DNA from: DASVUC01 sp038237225
Lineage (GTDB): Bacteria > Planctomycetota > Phycisphaerae > Tepidisphaerales > Tepidisphaeraceae
Direction of reading: 5' to 3'
Assembly (NCBI GenBank): GCA_038237225.1
Contig: JBBRYX010000022.1
Location: 1 to 64,000 of the forward strand
Length of the DNA: 64,000 bases
A program made the position numbers and the translations under genes. This document shows positions 40,450-48,818 of this stretch, piece by piece (position 1 is the stretch's first letter; each line of letters opens with the position of its first letter). The notes below the pieces were generated by a model. That model was given only the letters and a program-made list of their open reading frames with translations. It ran no database searches and was not told the origin of the DNA.

Positions 40450-42294
40450 GTGGAGTTTCGACGCATCCAGCAATTGCCGCCGTCGCTCGTTAACCGCATC
40501 GCGGCCGGCGAGGTCATTGAGCGCCCTGCGTCCGTCGTCAAGGAACTCGTCGAGAACGCACTTGATGCAGGCGCTGCCCACATCACCGTCGAAGTCGAAG
40601 ACGGCGGCCGGGAGCTGATCCGCATTATCGACGACGGCGGAGGGATCCCCGCGTCTGATCTGCCGCTCGCTTTCGCCTCGCACGCCACGAGCAAGCTCAC
40701 AAGCGACGATGATCTGTTCAACATCAACACGATGGGGTTTCGCGGCGAAGCGCTCGCGTCCATCGGCTCGGTCTCTCACTCGCGCATGCTGACGCGCACG
40801 GGCGATTCCGACGCCGCCTATGAAGTCCACAACCGGGGCGGCGCGATTTCCGATCCGCAGGCCGCCGCCGGAAACCTCGGCACCGTCATCGAAGTCCGCA
40901 ACCTCTTCTTCAACATCCCGGCGCGGCGAAAGTTTTTGAAAGGTACGGGAACGGAGTTCGGGCACATTTCCGAGATGGTCCTGCGGCTCGCGCTGCCGCA
41001 CCCACAGGTCGCGTTCAAGCTGACGCACCATGGCCGCGTTTCGCTCGAGCTTCCGCCCACGACACCCGAGCACCGCATGCTTCAGGCCTGGCCGGAGGAT
41101 TTTCACGAACAGCGCCTGCCGATCGAAGTCCGCGATGCCGAGCTTCGCCTGCGCGGCATCATTGGACTGCCGGAACTCGCGCGCCCGACGGCGAAGTACC
41201 AGTACCTCTACTTGAACGGCCGATCGATCCGCGACCGGTTTATTCAGCACGCGCTGCGAGAATCGTATCGAGGCCTTACTGAGCCGGGACGTCATCCCGC
41301 CGCGATCCTGATGATCGAGATTCCACCGCACGATGTGGACGTGAACGTCCACCCCACCAAATCCGAAGTACGTTTTCGCGACGGCGGCCGAATCCATGGC
41401 CTCGTCCTCTCCAGCGTCCGCGAAAAACTCCTCGGCTCCGACCTCACGCCCAGCGCCATCCCGATGCGCGCGGCGAACGATGAGCCGCGCCAGGACCTGC
41501 GGGAAAAACTCGCCAGCTTCTTCCGGGCTGTCCCTCCGGATGCCGTCGCGCCGTCCGCGCAATCAAATGAGCCTTGGCAACTTCAAACGCCCACCATCCA
41601 GTCGCCGCTTCCCCTTCCCACCCGTGGCATGGGCGTCTCGCCCATGCAGCCTTCACCGACGCCGTCCCTGCAACCTCAAAGCGGTCCTGCGAGCGCTCAA
41701 GCGGACATCCAAATCCCCAGATCCTCCGCCCTCCAACTCCACAACAGCTACCTCGTCACCGAGTCCGAAGACGGTCTGATCATCATCGACCAGCACGCGC
41801 TTCACGAGCGGATCATGTACGAAGACCTGCTCGCCCGCCTGTCGCGGGGCACGCTTGAGGCGCAGCGCCTGCTGATTCCCGAAACGCTACCGATTTCGTC
41901 CTCGCAACTTGCCCTGCTCGACCACATCCAACCCCTGCTCGCGCGGCTTGGCATCGAAGTCGCGCTCTTCGGACCTGACACGCTCGCCGTTCATTCCTTC
42001 CCGTCGTTTCTCGAGAAACTCGGCGCTTCCCAGTTCGTCGCCGACCTGTTGGAGCGCGGGGAACAGGAACTGCTGGACCTGACGGAGGAGGAGATGCTCC
42101 ACGAGGTCCTCGACATGATGGCCTGCAAAGCCGCCATCAAAGCGGGCGATCCGCTGACGCCGCAGGAGATCGAGTCGCTCCTCGCCCGGCGCGATCTCGT
42201 CGAGCGCTCCAGCAACTGCCCGCATGGCCGGCCCACGACGCTGCGACTCACGCTTCGGGATCTTGAGAAACAATTCAAGCGCACGGGGTTCTGA
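40450..42294 (+). CDS. mutL: DNA mismatch repair protein MutL
   Basis: The GHKL ATPase domain starts at a GTG (40450): RRIQQLPPSLVNRIAAGEVI, ENALDAGAAHITVEVEDGG, IDDGGGIPASDL and TMGFRGEALASIGSV. The C-terminal domain has the endonuclease motif DQHALHERIMYE (DQHAxxExxxxE) and GRPTTLRLTLRDLE, so this is a nicking MutL as in bacteria without MutH. The linker (about residues 360-430) includes a palindrome at 41628-41646 read in frame as RGMGVSPM. The frame is open upstream to 39928 but that part overlaps queE. Confidence 0.94.
   Translation: MEFRRIQQLPPSLVNRIAAGEVIERPASVVKELVENALDAGAAHITVEVEDGGRELIRIIDDGGGIPASDLPLAFASHATSKLTSDDDLFNINTMGFRGEALASIGSVSHSRMLTRTGDSDAAYEVHNRGGAISDPQAAAGNLGTVIEVRNLFFNIPARRKFLKGTGTEFGHISEMVLRLALPHPQVAFKLTHHGRVSLELPPTTPEHRMLQAWPEDFHEQRLPIEVRDAELRLRGIIGLPELARPTAKYQYLYLNGRSIRDRFIQHALRESYRGLTEPGRHPAAILMIEIPPHDVDVNVHPTKSEVRFRDGGRIHGLVLSSVREKLLGSDLTPSAIPMRAANDEPRQDLREKLASFFRAVPPDAVAPSAQSNEPWQLQTPTIQSPLPLPTRGMGVSPMQPSPTPSLQPQSGPASAQADIQIPRSSALQLHNSYLVTESEDGLIIIDQHALHERIMYEDLLARLSRGTLEAQRLLIPETLPISSSQLALLDHIQPLLARLGIEVALFGPDTLAVHSFPSFLEKLGASQFVADLLERGEQELLDLTEEEMLHEVLDMMACKAAIKAGDPLTPQEIESLLARRDLVERSSNCPHGRPTTLRLTLRDLEKQFKRTGF
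41623..41647. repeat. Palindrome inserted in frame in mutL linker
   Basis: CATGGGCGTCTCGCCCATG is a near-perfect palindrome identical to the unit at 38024-38042. The Pro/Ser-rich linker tolerates it. Confidence 0.85.
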
Positions 42295-42327
42295 TTTTGC
42301 CGGCTTCAGTCCACGTGGGCCTGGATT

Positions 42328-42596
42328 TTACAGCCTGCGGTACACCTCACGCCGGTGTGCGACGCGGATCACAAGGACCACGACCCGGTCTTCCAGAATC
42401 GAGCAAATGATCACGTAGTCTTTGCTGGCATGCACCCGGCGAAGGTCCGGGTAACCTTCAAGCTGTCGCGAAGGCGTCCGGCGCGGGTCTTCGCTCAGCA
42501 GGTCAACCCATCGCGCGCCACGCTCTTCTGCACCTGCACTGGAAGTTTCTTAAGTTGTCGCTCCGCCGCGAGCGTGAACTGGGTTGCGTATGCCAT
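42328..42596 (-). pseudogene. Frameshifted RelE/ParE-like toxin
   Basis: Reading the minus strand from the ATG at 42596 gives MAYATQFTLAAERQLKKLPV and QVQKSVAR, then a stop soon after a frame change. From about 42511 a second frame continues with WVDLLSEDPR, LEGYPDLRRVHASKDYVIIC and ends VAHRREVYRRL. Together the two parts make one RelE/ParE-type mRNA-interferase fold (the usual Tyr and basic C-terminal residues are present), about 88 residues. A two-base insertion (or one-base loss) near a GCGCGC run breaks the gene. Only two bases separate it from the antitoxin stop. Sequencing error is possible. Confidence 0.72.
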
Positions 42597-42598
42597 CC

Positions 42599-42799
42599 TC
42601 AAAGCCCCAGATCCGCTTTGACTTTGGTCCAGTTCCTGGCCTTGCCCGTTCGACGGTAATGGCGCAGCTCCTTCATGGCGTCCCGCGCCACCGCGGGCCG
42701 AATCTCGCTCCCTTCGCCGCGCTGCCGCAGCTTCAGAAAATCCCGTTCTCGCAGAAGAACGAAACGGTGCTTGCCAATCGTCAGAGTTTGCACGGTCAT
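42599..42799 (-). CDS. Antitoxin of a RelE/ParE-type toxin-antitoxin pair
   Basis: A 66-residue acidic/basic protein (MTVQTLTIGKHRFVLLRERD, then FLKLRQRGEGSE, AMKELRHYRRTGKARNW). Size, position immediately upstream of the toxin frame and lack of other domains fit a Phd/RelB-type antitoxin: the N-terminal part binds DNA and the C-terminal part covers the toxin. ATG at 42799 is used; upstream codons are not conserved-looking. If the toxin is truly broken the antitoxin may be an orphan. Confidence 0.65.
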   Translation of the reverse strand: MTVQTLTIGKHRFVLLRERDFLKLRQRGEGSEIRPAVARDAMKELRHYRRTGKARNWTKVKADLGL

Positions 42800-43049
42800 C
42801 GGTCCACCTTGTCGATCACCCGATTGTATATCCAATCTCCATAAACGCGAGCGTCGTGGGGTTCGCTTGCGTCTTCCCAGGGCGGCTTCAGGGCGTGGCG
42901 AATTGCCTCCGGCCGACATTTGGAAAACCGGGAACATGGCCCGCTAAAGCGGGCCATGCCGATGAGGTCGATTCACACGAGTTTCTCACGGGACCCAATT
43001 GACATCTCAGCGGATAGAGCCAATCCTTGTGTGACAGGAAAGGAACCGA

Positions 43050-43643
43050 ATGAAAACAGTTATCGCTTTTCTCGTTCTCGCAGTTCTTACGCCGGCAGCG
43101 TTTGCGCAAGCGACGCAGCCGGTCGAGCGAAAGACGTACGACAAGCCGCCGGAGATGAAGATCGATGTCAATAAGAAGTACACGGCGACGCTGGACACGG
43201 ATAAGGGGAAAATCGTGCTGGAGCTTTATCCGAAGGAAGCGCCTAAGACGGTGAACAACTTCGTCTTCCTGGCGCGCGAGGGATTTTATAATGACACGAT
43301 TTTTCATCGCGTGATTCCGGAGTTCATGATCCAGGCGGGCGATCCGGAAGGTTCTGGGCGCGGCGGACCGGGGTATAAATTTGAAGACGAGACGGGCGAC
43401 ACGAACCCGCACGCTTTCAAAGTCGGGACGCTTGCGATGGCCAACAGCGGGCCCGCCACCAACGGCTCGCAGTTCTTCATCACCGAGGCGGCGACCAGCC
43501 ATTTGCAGGGGAAGCACACGATCTTCGGGCAGGTGAAGGAAGGGCAGGATGTCGTCCATGCGATCGCGACGGCGGAAGCGGATCGAAATGACCGTCCGCG
43601 AGATGCGATCCACATAAAGAAGATCGAGATCAAGGAAGAATAA
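43050..43643 (+). CDS. Secreted cyclophilin-type peptidyl-prolyl isomerase
   Basis: A 197-residue protein with a cleavable signal (KTVIAFLVLAVLTPAAFAQA) and a cyclophilin domain: IVLELYPKEAPKTVNNFVFL, IFHRVIPEFMIQAGDPEGSG (catalytic Arg and Phe), ANSGPATNGSQFFITEA and HTIFGQV. It should catalyse Pro isomerisation in the periplasm. AGGAAAGG lies eight bases before the ATG. It is a single gene with no obvious operon partner. Confidence 0.92.
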   Translation: MKTVIAFLVLAVLTPAAFAQATQPVERKTYDKPPEMKIDVNKKYTATLDTDKGKIVLELYPKEAPKTVNNFVFLAREGFYNDTIFHRVIPEFMIQAGDPEGSGRGGPGYKFEDETGDTNPHAFKVGTLAMANSGPATNGSQFFITEAATSHLQGKHTIFGQVKEGQDVVHAIATAEADRNDRPRDAIHIKKIEIKEE

Positions 43644-43862
43644 AAACGCTGCCGGCGCGGTTTGCAAGGTGTCGGTTAAACCGTTATTCCCGGCCGAATT
43701 GGGACGATCGGCAGGGCTTAAACCCGATAACCGCGCCTGTGGCTCAAATCGCAAGTAAAGATTATAAATAACGCGGAGGACCTGACGTATATATAAAGAG
43801 CGGCTGCCACGCGCTGGCGTGGCGTTTGCCGTCTGAAGGTCAGCACGTCTGGAGCGGTCTGA

Positions 43863-44777
43863 ATGTTTTTGGGAATGTCTTCGACATCGAGCGCCTCCAT
43901 GAGCGACCCAGCCCCCCGATCCCCCGCGACTTCGCTGGGGGGTTATGAGGTCATCCGCATGATCGGCGAGGGGGCGGGGAGCACGATTTACGCGGTATCG
44001 GACCCGAACACGCGGCAGGTTTATGCGCTGAAACACGTCATTCGAAAGAACGACAAAGACGTTCGGTTTGTCGAGCAGCTTGAGACCGAGCACGAAGTCG
44101 GCCAGCTCGTTCGACATCCGGGGCTTCGGCGGACTTATGATTTGAAGATCAACAAGAGCATGCTTTTCAAGATCACCGAGGGCATCCTGGTGATGGAGCT
44201 GTTCGACGGTCGGCCGCTGGAATTCTTCGTTCCCAAGACCCTCGTTGGGATCGTGGACACGTTCATCAAGACGGCGGAGGCGCTGGATGCGCTGCACTTG
44301 CTGAACTACGTGCACTGCGATTTGAAGCCGAACAATATTCTTTTGAACGAGCAGGGCGAGGTCAAGGTCATCGATCTCGGTCAGGCGGCAAAGACAGGAA
44401 CGGCGAAGAGCCGGATCCAGGGGACGCCGGATTACATTTCGCCGGAGCAGGTGAAGTGCCAGCCGGTGACGTTCAAGACGGACGTTTACAATCTGGGCGC
44501 GACGATGTACTGGACGCTGACGGGCGGGACGAAGCTGCCGACGCTGTACACGCTGAAGAAGAGCGACAACAGCATGCTGGTGGATGACCTGATGGCTCCG
44601 CCGTCGAAGTTGAACCCGCGGGTGCCGGAGCCGCTGAGCAACCTGGTGATGGAATGCGTTCGCGTGAATCCGGTGAAGCGGCCGAAGGGGATGGGGGAGA
44701 TCGCGCGGCGGCTGGAGATCGTTCGTCATGTCCTGATGAAGGATCAGGGATCGAGCGCGCAGGCTGTCGTGGCGTGA
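43863..44777 (+). CDS. Hanks-type Ser/Thr protein kinase, atypical loops
   Basis: A 304-residue soluble kinase domain: MIGEGAGSTIYAVSD (Gly-rich loop), VYALKHVIRK (Lys), EHEVGQLVRHPGL, VHCDLKPNNILLN (catalytic loop with HCD instead of HRD), VIDLGQAAKTG (DLG instead of DFG), GTPDYISPEQVK and TDVYNLGATMYW. All core catalytic residues (K, D, N, D) are present, so it may be active with atypical regulation. No membrane or sensor domain follows. Upstream at 43806-43823 is a small palindrome (GCCACGC/GCGTGGC). Confidence 0.87.
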   Translation: MFLGMSSTSSASMSDPAPRSPATSLGGYEVIRMIGEGAGSTIYAVSDPNTRQVYALKHVIRKNDKDVRFVEQLETEHEVGQLVRHPGLRRTYDLKINKSMLFKITEGILVMELFDGRPLEFFVPKTLVGIVDTFIKTAEALDALHLLNYVHCDLKPNNILLNEQGEVKVIDLGQAAKTGTAKSRIQGTPDYISPEQVKCQPVTFKTDVYNLGATMYWTLTGGTKLPTLYTLKKSDNSMLVDDLMAPPSKLNPRVPEPLSNLVMECVRVNPVKRPKGMGEIARRLEIVRHVLMKDQGSSAQAVVA

Positions 44778-44891
44778 TCGTCGCAGTCCATTTCTTCTGA
44801 GCATCTTTCCCCCTTTTTGATATCGCGGAACGCGCCGTGCGAGCGGGGCCGCTAACGGACGGGTGCGCGCGAATGAAATATCATTTTTGCA

Positions 44892-46040
44892 TTATCCTCC
44901 GAGGATGGGGATGTCGAAGCGGTCGATGAATTGGTCTTTGCCGCGACCGCCGTCGAAATTGTCGTCTCGGCGGTCTCCGAAGAGGGTGTCGCTGCCGTCG
45001 CCGCCGAAGAGATCGTCATCGTCATTGTCGACGGCGTCGAGGGTATCGTCGCCGGTGTTTCCCTGAAGGGTATCGCGACCGGAGTCGCCGATGAGGGTAT
45101 CGTCGTCGAATCCGCCGTCGAGTTGGTCGTCGCCGGATCCACCGCGGATGGAGTCGTCGTCGTCGCCGCCGAAGAGTTCATCGTCGTCACGGTCGCCGCG
45201 GAGGGTATCGTTACCGGCGCCGCCGAGGAGGGTATCGTCGCCATTGTCGCCGTTGAGGGTGTCACGGCCGGCGCCAGCGTCGAGTCGGTCGTCACCGTTG
45301 AAACCGTCGAGGAGATCAGCGCCGGTTTCGCCGTACATTTCATCGGCGAGGGGTCCACCGCGCAAGTCGTCATCTCCGGATCCTCCGTAGAGGGTGTTGA
45401 TACCGTCGCCGCCGGAGAGGTCGTCGTCGCCGGAGCCGCCGTCGAGGAGGTCGGAGTTGTCGTCGCCGTCGATGCGGTCGTTATCGTCTTCACCGTAGAG
45501 GAGGTCGATTCCGTCGTTTCCGCGGATGAGATCATCGCCGCTTCCGGCGTGGACGGTGTCGTTGCCGGCGGAGCCGAAGAGATCGTCTTCGCCGGTGGAT
45601 CCGAGGAGGGAGTCGCGTCCGGCGCCGCCGATGATGGAGTCGTCGCCTTGGTCGCCGCGGAGGGTATCGTTGCCGTTGTTTCCGATGAGTCGGTCGTTGT
45701 CGTATCCGCCGAAGAGTCGATCGCGTCCGGTGCCGCCTTTTAGGAGGTCGTTCCCGGCGTCGCCGTAGACGTTGGCGGGGGTTTTGACGTTCGGGGCGAG
45801 GGCGAGCACGTCGTTGCCCTTTTTGCCGGTGATGGTGATGGAGGAGACGTCGGCAAGGTTGTAGACGCGGTGGTTCGTGTTGTGGTTGACGAGGAGTTGT
45901 TTTTTGGAGGGGTCGAATTCGACGATGATGGTGTCGGCGGCGTTGGTGCCGGTGAGGGTGAGTATGCCGCTTTTGAGGGAGGCGGAGAGGAGCTGGCGTG
46001 GCTCGAGGGTTTCGAGGATGGCTGGTTTGATGAGGTGCAT
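44892..46040 (-). CDS. Secreted RTX calcium-binding repeat protein with LEPR-XLL motif
   Basis: The N-terminus has IKPAILETLEPRQLLSASLK, a clear LEPR-XLL motif. After a ~60-residue domain (GKKGNDVLALAP) the rest is about 25 RTX-like nonapeptides of the pattern GxxGxDxLxG (GGTGRDRLFGGYDNDRLIGN, GDNGDDTLLGGAGNDTLRGD), which bind calcium in a beta-roll. The C-terminus ends FIDRFDIPILGG. It is expected to be secreted. Asp-rich codons give extreme GAC/GTC periodicity. The start lies inside the upstream HTH reading frame. Confidence 0.87.
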   Translation of the reverse strand: MHLIKPAILETLEPRQLLSASLKSGILTLTGTNAADTIIVEFDPSKKQLLVNHNTNHRVYNLADVSSITITGKKGNDVLALAPNVKTPANVYGDAGNDLLKGGTGRDRLFGGYDNDRLIGNNGNDTLRGDQGDDSIIGGAGRDSLLGSTGEDDLFGSAGNDTVHAGSGDDLIRGNDGIDLLYGEDDNDRIDGDDNSDLLDGGSGDDDLSGGDGINTLYGGSGDDDLRGGPLADEMYGETGADLLDGFNGDDRLDAGAGRDTLNGDNGDDTLLGGAGNDTLRGDRDDDELFGGDDDDSIRGGSGDDQLDGGFDDDTLIGDSGRDTLQGNTGDDTLDAVDNDDDDLFGGDGSDTLFGDRRDDNFDGGRGKDQFIDRFDIPILGG

Positions 46041-46954
46041 GGGTTTCCTGTTGAGTCTGCATTATGGGAGACAACGGGGCGGGATGGAAGGTTAGGGGTT
46101 GCTAAGATACCGTGGGGGTCTTGGGGAGGGAGAGAGCGGGAAGGAGGGGGGATGTCGAGAGCGGGTGGTGAGTCGTGAGTCGTGACTGGTGAGGGACTGG
46201 TGAGGCGTGACTCGTGACCAGAGGAGGGCGATGGGGGTGGGGATTCGGGGAGCGGGTCATATTGGGGTTCGGGTTCGGTGTCGGCGGTAAGGGGGAAGTT
46301 TCTTTGGTGTTCGTCGAGGTGTTCCATGGCTCGGAGGAGGTCAGGTTCTTCAAGGGGGGCGAAGTGGGGGTCGTCGTGCAGGTGCCACTCGATTTTCTTT
46401 TGGCGGGCGACTTGTTCGATGACGCCGGTGGGATCGGTTGGTTCGTTGGTTGGGGCGAAGCCTTTGGAGCGGGCGTGTGTGAGGATGTTGTTTGCGGCGC
46501 GGTTGCGGTAGTTGATGTTGACGTCCTGGAGCTGTTTTTTGAGTTCGTTGACGGCGTTGTTCATGGTGGCACGGAGGTTCTCGGCGGCTGAGGCGAAGAG
46601 TTCCTGGCGTCGGCGTGCGAGAGCGGCGCGGAAGTAGGGGTTGTAGTTTCGCCACTTGGTGATGGTGGCGCGGTCGGCGCCGATGCGATTAGCGACGTCG
46701 GCGTCGACGTGGCCTCGGATGAGGAGCTCGATGGCGTGGTGGTGTCGCTCTTTGAGGGGTTGGAAGCGTTTTCGCATGCCGATGATGGCGCGGGCGGTTG
46801 GGGAGAGGGCGGGGTCGTCGGGCGGGAGCAGGGGGGTATCGAAAGTGTGGTCGTTTGTGTCGTTATGTGGTGGAATGGGAGGTGAGGAGGATGGAGGGAT
46901 GGGGGAAGATGAGGGCGCGGACTGAGCGCCATTTGCGGTGTCATGGTCTGTCAT
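45740..46954 (-). CDS. Helix-turn-helix protein with Pro/Ser-rich tail, overlapping the RTX gene
   Basis: The first ~180 residues look coding: TARAIIGMRKRFQPLKERHH, then VDADVANRIGADRATITKWR (a terminase-small-subunit-like HTH) and a helical region NLRATMNNAVNELKKQLQD. After about residue 240 the sequence becomes Pro/Ser-rich, with an in-frame repeat (HESRLTSPSPVTTHDS, about 46168-46218). The final 300 bp lie in a different frame of the RTX gene and read like its shadow. Either the overlap is real or an indel hides an earlier stop near 46050-46100. Function unknown. Confidence 0.5.
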   Translation of the reverse strand: MTDHDTANGAQSAPSSSPIPPSSSPPIPPHNDTNDHTFDTPLLPPDDPALSPTARAIIGMRKRFQPLKERHHHAIELLIRGHVDADVANRIGADRATITKWRNYNPYFRAALARRRQELFASAAENLRATMNNAVNELKKQLQDVNINYRNRAANNILTHARSKGFAPTNEPTDPTGVIEQVARQKKIEWHLHDDPHFAPLEEPDLLRAMEHLDEHQRNFPLTADTEPEPQYDPLPESPPPSPSSGHESRLTSPSPVTTHDSPPALDIPPPSRSLPPQDPHGILATPNLPSRPVVSHNADSTGNPCTSSNQPSSKPSSHASSSPPPSKAAYSPSPAPTPPTPSSSNSTPPKNNSSSTTTRTTASTTLPTSPPSPSPAKRATTCSPSPRTSKPPPTSTATPGTTS

Positions 46955-47152
46955 GGTCTGGCTCTCCTTTCGCTTAGGGCTGTGGAAAACTCGAAGGTGG
47001 TCGTTTAATCCCCCAATTTTGGCGCGTCGATGAACCCCGCGATTCCCCTATCTTTTACCTAACAAAAGTGTTTATTGCAACAAAAGAATGGGAAGAAGAT
47101 TTGGGGAGGGGTCTGGCTAATTTTTTGGGAGCGGGTTAATTGGGTCGGGGAC

Positions 47153-47189
47153 GAGAAAAAGAAGAGCTCCCGTCCCTCTTCTTCTGTCC
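47153..47189. repeat. 37-bp direct repeat, copy 1
   Basis: Begins GAGAAAAAGAAGAGCTCCCG; the exact copy lies at 47401-47437. AAGAAGA and TCTTCTT can pair around an 11-base loop. Confidence 0.8.
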
Positions 47190-47400
47190 GGTCTTAGTGG
47201 AGAGAGCGCATCGGGCATGGGTAAGCTGTGTGGACGGGATTTCTGATGTCGAAAAAAGTTGAGTACGCATCCTATGAAAGGCGGGGACGGTGGGGAAAGT
47301 TGAGGTGATGGTGGCTAGAGGTTGCGGGGATGGCAGCGGTTGCCGTCGGCGGTGGCGATCAGTATTTCTTCGACGCGGCGGGTGAATCGCTCGATCGATA

Positions 47401-47437
47401 GAGAAAAAGAAGAGCTCCCGTCCCTCTTCTTCTGTCC
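47401..47437. repeat. 37-bp direct repeat, copy 2
   Basis: Identical to 47153-47189 over 37 bases; the flanks differ. Confidence 0.8.
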
Positions 47438-47685
47438 TTAAGTTAAAAGGAAGACCAGCGCCGTTTGCGGGGTTGGAAACGCAGATCGAGGAGGCGATTT
47501 TGCCCTTATCTTAATGCCATTAGGCTTGCCCGTGTCTGTATCGCCGACAGGCAGGATGCCCGAGCTACAGGCAAAGTTCACATGGTCTCAGGATTTGATG
47601 TGGAGGCGGCGGTCGTTCGTGGCTGCGCCGCGACGGCGCCCGCGCCGCAGGCGTCGGCTCTACTTGTTTGCGGTGGATTGGGTCG

Positions 47686-47867
47686 CTATATCACTGTGCA
47701 AGATCACGCGCTGTTCGTTGTGGTCCTGAGAGCGTGTGAATTTTTCCCGTAGCACGGGCATCTTGCCCGTGTTTGCGATGCGGACACGGGCAAGATGCCC
47801 GTGCTACAGTCAAATCTTCACAAACTCTCAGGATGACAATCAGCGCCGAATCACGCACAGCCATTTA
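47686..47867. mobile_element. MITE-like 182-bp element, copy 2
   Basis: Same length as 8436-8617 with three substitutions and no gaps. It carries the same outer imperfect inverted repeats and central hairpin (47749-47807). It ends 33 bases before the thiD start, so it may affect thiD expression. Confidence 0.7.
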
Positions 47868-47900
47868 GATTCAATCGAGTTATTTTGAAGGTCAAATCGC

Positions 47901-48698
47901 ATGAAGACAGCGCTAACGATTGCGGGATCGGATTCGAGCGGGGGGGCGGGGATTCAGGCGGATCTGAAGACGTTTACGGTGCTTGGCGTTTATGGGATGA
48001 GCGCGATCACGGCGGTGACGGCGCAGAATACACTGGGGGTGAAGGCGGTGGTGGCGATTGAGCCGGAGATGGTTCGGCAGCAGATTGATGCGGTGGCGGG
48101 GGATATTTCTGTCGATGCGTGCAAGACCGGAATGCTTGGGAGCGAGGCGTTGATTGGGGTGGTGGAAGATTGCATCGAGCGAAACAAGCTGACGCCTTAT
48201 GTTTGTGATCCGGGGATGGTGACGAAAAGCGGGGACAAGCTGGTCAGTGAGGATGTGGTTCAGTCGATCGTGAGGAAATTGTTTCCGCTGGCGACGGTGG
48301 TGACGCCGAACTTGCGGGAGTTGGCGGCGCTGCCGGGTGTGGAGCGGGTGGAGCCGTCGATTGCGATTGCGAAGGATGCGGCGAAGCGGGTGGTGGATCT
48401 GGGGGCGCGGGCGGTGGTGATCACGGGGATCGAGCAGAAGGATCAGATGGTGGATCTGCTGTTTGATGGGAGGGAGTTTCTGGAGTTTTCGGCGCTGGCG
48501 CAGCCGAAGGAGAAGACACATGGGAGCGGGTGCGCGTTCTCGGCGGCGATCACGGCGGGTCTGGCGAACCGGATGACGCTGGTGGAGGCGGTGGATCAGG
48601 CAAAGCAGGTGGTGAACATGGCGATCCAGTATGGGGATGGGCAGGGGCGGGGGATTACACCGGTGAATATGTTGGCCTGGGCGCCGAAGAAGAAGTGA
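47901..48698 (+). CDS. thiD: Hydroxymethylpyrimidine/phosphomethylpyrimidine kinase ThiD
   Basis: A 265-residue ribokinase-fold enzyme: LTIAGSDSSGGAGIQADLKT, GVYGMSAITAVTAQNTLGV, KTGMLGS, VCDPGMVTKSG, TPNLRELAALPG and the C-terminal HGSGCAFSAAITAGLA anion hole. It phosphorylates HMP and HMP-P for thiamine synthesis. It has no thi-gene neighbours, and no TPP riboswitch fits in the 33-bp gap after the repeat element. Confidence 0.93.
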   Translation: MKTALTIAGSDSSGGAGIQADLKTFTVLGVYGMSAITAVTAQNTLGVKAVVAIEPEMVRQQIDAVAGDISVDACKTGMLGSEALIGVVEDCIERNKLTPYVCDPGMVTKSGDKLVSEDVVQSIVRKLFPLATVVTPNLRELAALPGVERVEPSIAIAKDAAKRVVDLGARAVVITGIEQKDQMVDLLFDGREFLEFSALAQPKEKTHGSGCAFSAAITAGLANRMTLVEAVDQAKQVVNMAIQYGDGQGRGITPVNMLAWAPKKK

Positions 48699-48818
48699 TC
48701 GTATTGTGTTTAATTTTCGCGCGTGATTCCGATTTGAAATCCGCATTTGAAATCCGCGCCCCGCAAGCGGGGCCGCTAACCAAAGGCGCGGGAATTAAGT
48801 GAGATCCGGATTAGACGT

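Larger units (their letters stand above)
46955..47685. other. Non-coding stretch of about 730 bp, repeat-rich
   Basis: No gene is seen. It holds an exact 37-bp duplication (47153-47189 and 47401-47437) that includes AAGAAGA/TCTTCTT arms, and the right half of a GGCATGCCC-type hairpin ending near 47571. The upstream part, 46955-47100, should contain the HTH gene promoter. Confidence 0.6.

Noticed and set aside
42888..44804. Long minus-strand frame opposite cyclophilin and kinase genes
   Set aside because: Arg/His-rich shadow with no motif, spanning two clear genes.
44931..45743. Long plus-strand frames opposite the RTX gene
   Set aside because: They are shadows of the Asp/Gly periodic RTX repeats; the minus-strand protein has clear family motifs.
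47868..47900. TPP riboswitch before thiD
   Set aside because: Only 33 bases separate thiD from the repeat element; no conserved TPP core is visible.
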